A DNA stretch of 5,801 nt from Verrucomicrobiota bacterium (lineage in GTDB: Bacteria > Verrucomicrobiota > Verrucomicrobiia > Limisphaerales > UBA1096), in contig QOAX01000021.1 in NCBI GenBank assembly GCA_003972865.1, forward strand, positions 1 through 5,801. Reading direction: 5' to 3'. Below the pieces are notes generated by a model, which saw nothing but the letters and a program-made list of their open reading frames with translations, was not told where the DNA came from and searched no databases. Made by a program: the position numbers and the translations under genes. This document shows positions 1-5,081 of this stretch, piece after piece (position 1 is the stretch's first letter; every line of letters starts with the position of its first letter).

Positions 1-333
1 ATCTCCACCTGCAGCGATGAGTAGTTCGACGACTTCCTTGTGACCACTGAAGGCCGCATAAAACAAAGGAGTCCATCCAAGCTTATCCTTCGCATTCACG
101 TCCGTACCGGAAGCGATGAGAAGGTCAGCGAATTCCTTGTGACCGGCCTCAACCGCATGATGCAAAGGAGTCCATCCACCACCATCCTTCGCATTCACAT
201 CCGCACCGGCAGCAATGGCTTGCTTGGCGGCTTCAATGTTTCCGTCTATGGTAGCTTGAGTCAGCGCACCATCTGGGTTTCCACACCCAACCAAAACCAC
301 GGCTGCGATTGTTGTGAGTAGGAGGTGTTTCAT
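1..333 (-). CDS. Ankyrin-repeat lipoprotein, 3' part missing
   Basis: The reading frame is open from ATG at 333-331 to the window edge (111 codons, no stop seen), so the C-terminus is missing. It starts MKHLLLTTIAAVVLVGCGN: a short basic start, a hydrophobic stretch and a lipobox LVGC with Cys17, which indicates a lipidated, membrane-anchored protein exported by Sec. After the Cys come ankyrin repeats. Residues about 24-46 look like a degenerate first repeat. A clear repeat then starts near 47 (NAKDGGGWTPLHHAVEAGH) and another near 80 (NAKDKLGWTPLFYAAFSGH), each followed by a helix ending LLIA(S/A)G. Ankyrin repeats bind proteins and have no catalytic role, so the partner is unknown. It lies downstream of the tRNA terminator on the same strand and must have its own promoter, although none is convincing. 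No strong Shine-Dalgarno sequence precedes the ATG. The family call is secure; the function is not known. Confidence 0.85.
   Translation of the reverse strand, partial: MKHLLLTTIAAVVLVGCGNPDGALTQATIDGNIEAAKQAIAAGADVNAKDGGGWTPLHHAVEAGHKEFADLLIASGTDVNAKDKLGWTPLFYAAFSGHKEVVELLIAAGGD
13..198 (-). repeat. 99-bp tandem repeat inside the ankyrin gene
   Basis: Blocks recur exactly 99 bp (33 codons) apart. CAAAGGAGTCCATCCA is at 64-79 and 163-178, ATCCTTCGCATTCAC is at 85-99 and 184-198, and AGCGATGAG is at 13-21 and 112-120. The period equals one ankyrin repeat. Near-identity at DNA level suggests recent duplication or ongoing homogenisation of the units. More copies may lie beyond the left edge. 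Confidence 0.8.
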
Positions 334-537
334 TTCAACATGACCCAGAAAGTTGAGAAGAGAGTCTTATTATTGCCACGTGGCGTAAAGCCCTCCCCCC
401 TCCTTCCCCTTTGTAACCTGCCACCTCTTTTACGTGGAAAAGGGTTCAGAGAAAGGAACGAAGAAGAAAAAAAGTGTCAATTAAGGGATAGCCTTGCTCT
501 GAATTGCCCTGAATGGTGCACCGAGACTGACTGGTCC
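334..537. other. Gene-free spacer with strand-asymmetric tracts
   Basis: No credible coding region was found here. The plus strand carries a pure pyrimidine run at 391-412 and a purine-rich run around 440-474. A perfect 10-bp palindrome GCCACGTGGC is at 375-384, and a short inverted repeat CTTTT-ACGTGG-AAAAG lies about 50 bp further on, so ACGTGG occurs twice. On the minus strand a perfect TTGACA (plus 475-480) could be a -35 box for the ankyrin gene, but no -10-like hexamer sits 16-18 bp downstream of it. The segment could be an eroded intergenic repeat. Confidence 0.35.
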
Positions 538-580
538 AAAAAAAGAAAAAACCCTTTGTTTCAAAGGTTAAAACAAAGGG
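538..580 (-). terminator. Rho-independent terminator after tRNA-fMet
   Basis: Read on the minus strand, a perfect 10-bp stem CCCTTTGTTT/AAACAAAGGG (plus 552-561 and 571-580) has a 9-nt loop and is followed directly by a T-rich run (plus 538-551, 13 of 14 A on the plus strand). It begins 4 nt after the tRNA CCA end. It ends the tRNA transcript and is the only clear terminator for minus-strand transcription from the sulfatase operon. Confidence 0.92.
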
Positions 581-584
581 AAAT

Positions 585-661
<77 letters not shown>

Positions 662-669
662 ATCCGAAC

Positions 670-685
670 GGCAGGCCAACCTGCC
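670..685. repeat. Small hairpin between sulfatase and tRNA-fMet
   Basis: GGCAGG-CCAA-CCTGCC forms a perfect 6-bp stem with a 4-nt loop. No T-run follows it on the minus strand, so it is not a standard intrinsic terminator. It ends 8 nt before the 5' end of the tRNA and could mark the end of the sulfatase message or a tRNA-leader processing site. The rest of the 662-751 gap shows nothing recognisable. Confidence 0.4.
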
Positions 686-751
686 ACTTAATCGCTAACT
701 GTTCAAGCTCATTCCGAGAAACATTTAAAATTGTGCCGAGCCAAGCGCGTT

Positions 752-2215
752 CTATTTGCGCTGCCAGAGTGGCTCGACCATCTCGGCATTCAGTTCCCGC
801 CAAGCGGAAAGGAGCTCTTCACGCTTGGCCTTATTTTCGGTGGCCAAGTTGTTTTGTTCGGCGATGTCATTGGCCAAGTTGTAAAGTTGCCATTCGTCGG
901 ATTGGCCACGGCGCGGGTTTCTCAACAGCTTCCAGTTGCCCATTCGCAGAGCCGCCCGGCGGTCCTGGCGCCAGAACAATTTTTCATGCGGTGCTGCTTT
1001 GGTTTTGTGTGTCAAAAAGGGAATGAGGTTGACGCCGTCGAGTTTACGTTGGGGCTTGGCGATCGAGCCCCCTCCGGCGGCAACTGATGCTGTGGCAAAG
1101 ATGTCCAATGAGATGACAGGTTGTTCGTAAACCTTGCCCTTGGCCAAGCGGCCCGGCCACTGTGCCATGAACGGCACCCGCAAGCCTCCCTCGTAAACAC
1201 TCCCCTTTCCGTCACGCAACGGTTTGTTACTGGAGGTGAGTTCCCTGATTGGGCCGCCATTGTCGCTGAGGAAAAAGATGAGCGTGTTTTCCTCCAGTTG
1301 CTCCCTGCGCAACTTGGCCAGCACGGCACCTACACTGTTGTCCATGTTGGACAACATGGCGGCAAAGATGCGCCGGTGAATGTCCTGGATATGCGCAAAC
1401 TTTTCCATGTAGGCATCGGCACCCTGCATCGGGCTGTGCACGGCGTTGTACGCGAGCAGCAGGAAAAACGGCCTGTCCTTGTTGCGGCCGATGAAGTCCA
1501 CCGCCTCCCGGGTGAAGGCATCGGTGAGGTAGGCTTCCTCCACCACCGGCTGGCCGCCACGAACGATCGGGTTGTTGGCGTCATAAGCCGGCTCAGTCCC
1601 ATTCATGTGGGTGGAGTAGATGACCCTGCCGTCGGCACTCGTGAATCGCCCCCTGCCGCCCCCTGGCAACACGCTGCGGCGCAGCCAGGTCGTCACACCG
1701 TCCCACGGCGGAGGCACGAAGTAGTGCCCCTCATGGGTGAAACCGAAAAACTCATCGAAGCCATGCCGAAATGGATGAAACTCGGCGTGCCCGCCCAGGT
1801 GCCATTTGCCAATCAAGCCGCTGACATATCCAGCCTGCCGCAACCGCTCCGCCAGTGTCTCCTCGCCCTGCGGCAACCCGACACCGGGAAGCTCGTTGTG
1901 ATGACCAATGGGGTTGAACTCATAGCCGAAGCGGGTCTGGTAGCGTCCCGTTATCAGGCCCGCCCTTGAGGCGCTGCAAAACGGCGCCGTGACGTAGCCG
2001 TTGGTGAATCGCACGCCATTGCCCGCAATCGAGTCGATGTGCGGAGTGGGAATCTCCGTGTTCCCCTGACAACCCAGTTCCCCATAACCCAGGTCATCCG
2101 CCAACAGGATGACTATATTTGGCTTGGCCAAGCTACGATCCGCGGCTCGCGTTTGGCCAAGCGCCGTTAATCCGAGCGCAAACAGACAAATCAGCTTGGC
2201 CAAGCGGCGTCGCAT
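752..2215 (-). CDS. Exported type I (formylglycine) sulfatase
   Basis: The 487-residue protein is a typical length for the alkaline-phosphatase-fold sulfatases that hydrolyse sulfate esters. Residues 1-24 form a Sec signal peptide (MRRRLAKLICLFALGL, then QTRA), so the enzyme acts in the periplasm or outside. The metal-binding start PNIVILLADDLGYGELG (32-48) carries Asp40-Asp41. The core motif CSASRAGLITGR has Cys80, expected to be oxidised to formylglycine by a maturase that is not encoded here. GKWHLGG (136-142), SDNGGP (317-322) and KPLRDGKGSVYEGGLRVP (331-348) supply further conserved metal and sulfate contacts. The motif has Ala where CxPSR is commonest, a permitted variant. The start is fixed by the signal peptide and by GAGGG 7 nt upstream. 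It is the last gene of the operon, 3 bp after the oxidoreductase B stop, which implies translational coupling. The substrate is unknown; sulfated polysaccharide or glycan is likely from family knowledge. Confidence 0.93.
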   Translation of the reverse strand: MRRRLAKLICLFALGLTALGQTRAADRSLAKPNIVILLADDLGYGELGCQGNTEIPTPHIDSIAGNGVRFTNGYVTAPFCSASRAGLITGRYQTRFGYEFNPIGHHNELPGVGLPQGEETLAERLRQAGYVSGLIGKWHLGGHAEFHPFRHGFDEFFGFTHEGHYFVPPPWDGVTTWLRRSVLPGGGRGRFTSADGRVIYSTHMNGTEPAYDANNPIVRGGQPVVEEAYLTDAFTREAVDFIGRNKDRPFFLLLAYNAVHSPMQGADAYMEKFAHIQDIHRRIFAAMLSNMDNSVGAVLAKLRREQLEENTLIFFLSDNGGPIRELTSSNKPLRDGKGSVYEGGLRVPFMAQWPGRLAKGKVYEQPVISLDIFATASVAAGGGSIAKPQRKLDGVNLIPFLTHKTKAAPHEKLFWRQDRRAALRMGNWKLLRNPRRGQSDEWQLYNLANDIAEQNNLATENKAKREELLSAWRELNAEMVEPLWQRK

Positions 2216-2218
2216 GAC

Positions 2219-3307
2219 TTAGCCCTCGGGGTACTCCACGTCGAACCAGGTTTTCTCGGCAGCCGCCTTGAGCGCAAGGTCCATCACGGTTTGGACGCGT
2301 GCGCCCTGGAGGAAGGACGGATCGCACTCGCGCTGGTTTTGAATGGCGTCGATGAACTCAAAATCCTGATCCCAGCGAAAGACGCTGCCGGGATCGCCCT
2401 GCGAAGGATCCCGGCTGCTTCCTGGCCAAGTAAGGAACTCACGGGGAACATCGACTGTCTCCAGGCCGGCCTGGCCCCTGCGCGCGATCTGAAATTGGTT
2501 GGGGTTTGCGAGCTGGAACACCATCGATGCCTCGCTGCCGTTGATCTCGCAATAATCCTGGCTGCGAGCACCCTCACCACGACCCGTGGCCAGCTTGCTG
2601 CTCTCGAGCACGCCGGTTGCCTGGTTTTCAAACTCGGCCATCACGGTGACCCAGTCCTCGAGATCGGACTCGAGCCCCTGCCTGTCGTCGATGAATCGGC
2701 GCGTGTCGGCGGTGAGACGTTTCATGTCGCCTATGAGAAAATGCGCATAGTCGAGCCGGTGCGAAAGCATGTCCCCCAGTTCGCCCGAGCCGGCCATGTG
2801 GCTGAGCTGCCGCCAGCCGATGTTGCGCTCACCCCAATCCTGCAGGCGGCAGGTGCGGATGTGATACGGCTGACCGATATCGCCGTTCTCGACGAGGTGT
2901 TTCATGTAGCGCATCGCCGGCACAAAGCGATAGGTGAACGCGGTCATGTGGCGGACGTTGTTCTCGCTGGCGCAACGGAACATGTCGAGCGTCTCCGGCC
3001 GGTTCATGCCAAGCGGTTTTTCGCAGAGGACGTGCTTGCCGTTTTTGGCGGCGGCAATCGCCATCGGCGCGTGGGTGAAGTTCGGCGTGGCGATGATGAC
3101 GGCGTGAATGTCGTCGCGCTGAACGAGTTCGTTGTAATCCTGCGTGTGCACCGGTACACCGGTTTGCTGGACGGCGCGCTCAAGCACCTCGGCGCTATTG
3201 TCGCACAGCCCCACCAGCCTTGTGTCCGGACAGAGTTCCAGTCCCGGAAGATGATTCTGCAACGCGATACCGCCGCAGCCGATGATTCCTACTCCAATGG
3301 TTGCCAT
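2219..3307 (-). CDS. Gfo/Idh/MocA oxidoreductase B
   Basis: This 362-residue cytoplasmic NAD(P)-dependent dehydrogenase belongs to the glucose-fructose oxidoreductase / inositol dehydrogenase family. The N-terminal Rossmann fold opens at once with MATIGVGIIGCGGIA (nucleotide-binding Gly10, Gly12, Gly13). ATPNFTH (73-79) follows beta-strand 4. CEKPLG (95-100) holds the family lysine Lys97. The C-terminal alpha/beta domain contains GELGDMLSHRLDYAHFLIG (175-193), where Asp179 and His183 match the family's catalytic region. No signal peptide is present. I chose ATG at 3307 over a TTG at 3328 because the first beta-strand begins directly after the ATG and the extra residues (MAKRLFD) fit no domain. 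It lies 43 bp after oxidoreductase A and 3 bp before the sulfatase, in one operon. The substrate is probably a sugar or sugar derivative but cannot be named, and it is not a close copy of oxidoreductase A. Confidence 0.9.
   Translation of the reverse strand: MATIGVGIIGCGGIALQNHLPGLELCPDTRLVGLCDNSAEVLERAVQQTGVPVHTQDYNELVQRDDIHAVIIATPNFTHAPMAIAAAKNGKHVLCEKPLGMNRPETLDMFRCASENNVRHMTAFTYRFVPAMRYMKHLVENGDIGQPYHIRTCRLQDWGERNIGWRQLSHMAGSGELGDMLSHRLDYAHFLIGDMKRLTADTRRFIDDRQGLESDLEDWVTVMAEFENQATGVLESSKLATGRGEGARSQDYCEINGSEASMVFQLANPNQFQIARRGQAGLETVDVPREFLTWPGSSRDPSQGDPGSVFRWDQDFEFIDAIQNQRECDPSFLQGARVQTVMDLALKAAAEKTWFDVEYPEG
2223..2227 (-). promoter_or_regulatory. Ribosome binding site of the sulfatase
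   Basis: GAGGG on the minus strand lies 7 nt before the sulfatase ATG and is formed by the last two sense codons (Glu-Gly) of the upstream oxidoreductase. The upstream ribosome therefore terminates on top of this site, which favours coupled translation. It is one of the few clear Shine-Dalgarno sequences in the window. Confidence 0.6.
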
Positions 3308-3350
3308 GTCGAACAAGCGCTTGGCCAATCGGCAGTAAGCACCACCAAAA

Positions 3351-4511
3351 TCACCCCAGTTTGGTCCAGCGGGCGTTGTTTTTGGACGACTTCACGACGG
3401 CCTCAATGAAGGCCATGCCTCGTATGCCGTCTTTGATTTTCGGGTAGTCCAGCGCGCAATCGTCCTTGGCCAGTTTACGGCGGTCGAGCTTGGCGCGGAT
3501 GTGGTTGGCAAAGTTCACGTAGATATTTGCGAATGCCTCGAGGTAGCCCTCGGGGTGCGACGGCGGGGTGCGGGCGGCGTTGGCGGCGGCGGCGCCGAGG
3601 TAGCCGTTGCCGGTGCGGTACACCTGCATCGGCTGGTCGGGCCACTTGAGGAGCATGGTGTTGGGCTCGTTCTGGTGCCACTCGAGGCTGCCGCGTTCGC
3701 CGTACACGCGGATGTTGAGATTGTTCTCCTCGCCCACGGAAATCTGCGAGCTGTGCAGCACGCCCTTGGCACCGCCGCGGAATCGCAGCAGCACGTTGCC
3801 GTCGTCATCGAGCTTGCGTCCGCTGACAAATGCGGTGAGGTCGGCGGCGAGTTCCTTGATTTTCAGGCCGGTGATGTATTCAGCGAGGTTTTCCGCGTGC
3901 GTACCGATGTCGCCGATGCAGCCGGCGGCACCGCTGCGCTTGGGGTCGGTGCGCCAGCCGGCCTGTTTCTGGCCGGTCAATTCCAGCCGCGTGGCGAGCC
4001 AGCCCTGCGGGTACTCGACGACCACTTTGCGAATCTTGCCCAGCTTGCCGGCGGCGACCATGTCACGCGCCTCCTTCACGAGCGGGTAGCCGGTGTAGTT
4101 GTGCGTGAGGCCATAGAGGCAGCGGGTTTTCTTCACGAGTTTCTCGATGGCCTTGGCCTCCTTGAGATTGAACGTGGCCGGCTTGTCGCTCAGCACGTGG
4201 AAGCCATTTTCCAGCGCCATCTTGGCCGGGGGAAAATGCATGTGGTTGGGCGTGACGATGGACACAAAATCCATGCGCTCCTCCGCCGGCAACGCCGCCT
4301 CCCTGGCGATCATCTCCTCAAACGTGCCGTAACAGCGCCTGGCAGGCAGGAAGAGGTCGCGGCCGCTGACCTTGGACTTGCGTGGACTGGATGAGAACGC
4401 GCCACACACCAGCTCGATTTGGCCGTCCATGTTCGCGGCGATACGGTGCACTGCGCCGATGAACGCACCCCGGCCACCGCCAACCATTCCGTAACGAATT
4501 TTTCTGCTCAT
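3351..4511 (-). CDS. Gfo/Idh/MocA oxidoreductase A
   Basis: A second, clearly different member (386 residues) of the NAD(P)-dependent Gfo/Idh/MocA family. Its N-terminus GMVGGGRGAFIGAVHRIAA (8-26) is the form with a long glycine loop. VTPNHMHFP (86-94) follows, and SDKPATF (108-114) carries the family lysine Lys110. The C-terminal domain has GCIGDIGTHAENLAEYITG (197-215) with Asp201 and His205. The segment HPEGYLEAFANIY (319-331) is common in this subgroup, which includes enzymes annotated as inositol- or keto-sugar-type dehydrogenases; I recall this from family knowledge and could not check it. No signal peptide is present, so it acts in the cytoplasm. It is the first gene of the operon, about 50 nt downstream of the predicted transcription start. 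The Shine-Dalgarno sequence is weak. The start is supported by the Rossmann strand beginning at residue 5. The substrate is unknown. Confidence 0.9.
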   Translation of the reverse strand: MSRKIRYGMVGGGRGAFIGAVHRIAANMDGQIELVCGAFSSSPRKSKVSGRDLFLPARRCYGTFEEMIAREAALPAEERMDFVSIVTPNHMHFPPAKMALENGFHVLSDKPATFNLKEAKAIEKLVKKTRCLYGLTHNYTGYPLVKEARDMVAAGKLGKIRKVVVEYPQGWLATRLELTGQKQAGWRTDPKRSGAAGCIGDIGTHAENLAEYITGLKIKELAADLTAFVSGRKLDDDGNVLLRFRGGAKGVLHSSQISVGEENNLNIRVYGERGSLEWHQNEPNTMLLKWPDQPMQVYRTGNGYLGAAAANAARTPPSHPEGYLEAFANIYVNFANHIRAKLDRRKLAKDDCALDYPKIKDGIRGMAFIEAVVKSSKNNARWTKLG

Positions 4512-4568
4512 GTTCTGTGTTTGATACGAATTGATTTCCGAAAGATGTTTGCCTCAAGGCGAACCGGC

Positions 4569-4597
4569 TTTATAGTTCGGGCCGTGCGACAAGTCAA
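4569..4597 (-). promoter_or_regulatory. Sigma70-type promoter of the oxidoreductase-sulfatase operon
   Basis: On the minus strand TTGACT (-35, plus 4592-4597) is followed by exactly 17 bp and then TATAAA (-10, plus 4569-4574). Each hexamer matches consensus at five of six positions. The start of transcription should fall near 4562, leaving a leader of about 50 nt before the oxidoreductase A ATG at 4511. This is the best promoter in the window. Confidence 0.75.
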
Positions 4598-4607
4598 TCG
4601 TGACTTG
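4590..4607. promoter_or_regulatory. Dyad over the -35 box, candidate operator
   Basis: CAAGTCA-ATCG-TGACTTG is a perfect 7-bp inverted repeat with a 4-bp centre. One arm contains the whole -35 hexamer except its first base, and the dyad extends upstream, so a bound protein would either block or contact RNA polymerase. A third half-site-like TGACTTC lies at 4632-4638. The position within a divergent intergenic region suits a sugar-responsive regulator, but no regulator gene is in the window. Confidence 0.5.
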
Positions 4608-4670
4608 CCATCCAAGGCGGCCAGACCCGGTTGACTTCATTTATCGGGTGAACTCACGAACCCAATTTGC

Positions 4671-4687
4671 CCGGTCAAAACGACCGG
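4671..4687 (+). repeat. Hairpin in the panD leader
   Basis: CCGGTC-AAAAC-GACCGG is a perfect 6-bp stem with a 5-nt loop, ending 26 nt before the panD ATG. No T-run follows, so it is not an intrinsic terminator. It may be a structured 5' leader or a protein-binding site. No convincing promoter for panD was found in 4608-4713, and no Shine-Dalgarno sequence is evident before its ATG. Confidence 0.35.
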
Positions 4688-4713
4688 CGGCTTGCGTGCC
4701 AAGTTAGCGACAA

Positions 4714-5076
4714 ATGCAGATTCATCTGCTCAAGGGAAAAATACACCGGGCATTGGTGACTGATGGCAACATCGAGTACGAGGGCAGCCTCACCATCGAC
4801 CATGACTTGATGGACAAGGTGCGTCTGTTTCCGTACGAGCGCGTTGTCTGCGGCAACCTGGCCAACGGCAACCGGTTCGAGACCTACGTAATCCCCGGTA
4901 AACGCGGCTCCGGCGACATCATCCTCAACGGTGCCACAGCGTACCTTGGCCAGGCGGGCGACCGGCTGACCATCTTGGTCTTCGGCCTGCTCGACGAGAA
5001 AACCGTGCCGGGCCACCACCCGCGCGTCATTGTCCTCGGCGAACACAACGCCATCATTGAGGAGCGAAACATCTAA
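4714..5076 (+). CDS. panD: Aspartate 1-decarboxylase (PanD), proenzyme
   Basis: PanD makes beta-alanine from L-aspartate for pantothenate and coenzyme A synthesis in the cytoplasm. The 120-residue length is typical. The proenzyme cleaves itself between Gly24 and Ser25 in the motif EYEGSLTID (21-29), turning Ser25 into the pyruvoyl cofactor. Residues known from the Escherichia coli enzyme occupy the same numbers: Lys9, Tyr22, Arg54, Thr57, Tyr58 (FETYVIPGKRGSG) and Asn72 (LNGA). All key residues are present, so it should be active. It diverges from the oxidoreductase operon across a 202-bp spacer and is followed after 5 bp by lpxD, implying co-transcription. The start is fixed by alignment of the N-terminus (MQIHLLKGKIHRA). 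Other pantothenate genes are not in the window. Confidence 0.97.
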   Translation: MQIHLLKGKIHRALVTDGNIEYEGSLTIDHDLMDKVRLFPYERVVCGNLANGNRFETYVIPGKRGSGDIILNGATAYLGQAGDRLTILVFGLLDEKTVPGHHPRVIVLGEHNAIIEERNI

Positions 5077-5081
5077 ACCCC

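Noticed and set aside
13..198. CRISPR-like spaced repeats at the left edge
   Set aside because: The repeats are in frame, 99 bp apart and encode ankyrin units. There is no constant repeat with variable spacers.
475..480. Consensus -35 box TTGACA for the ankyrin gene
   Set aside because: No -10-like hexamer lies at 16-18 bp spacing, so it is mentioned only within the spacer entry and not called a promoter.
1121..1969. Plus-strand open frame of 282 codons
   Set aside because: It lies wholly antisense to the sulfatase, whose motifs are unmistakable. The translation shows no family motif and is rich in His, Val and Arg, as expected of a shadow frame in GC-rich DNA.
3308..3328. Upstream TTG start for oxidoreductase B
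   Set aside because: It would add seven residues before the Rossmann strand with no ribosome site, and the TTG is part of a TTGGCCAA palindrome. The ATG at 3307 fits the fold.
2291..3409. Plus-strand open frame of 372 codons
   Set aside because: It is antisense to oxidoreductase B and the end of oxidoreductase A. There is no recognisable domain, and its length follows from third-position GC bias of the real genes.
3501..4394. Plus-strand open frame of 297 codons
   Set aside because: It is antisense to oxidoreductase A, with Val/Gly/Ala-rich low-complexity sequence and no domain.
4631..4636. TTGACT as a -35 box for panD
   Set aside because: The sequence 16-18 bp downstream (around 4654-4659) does not resemble a -10 box.
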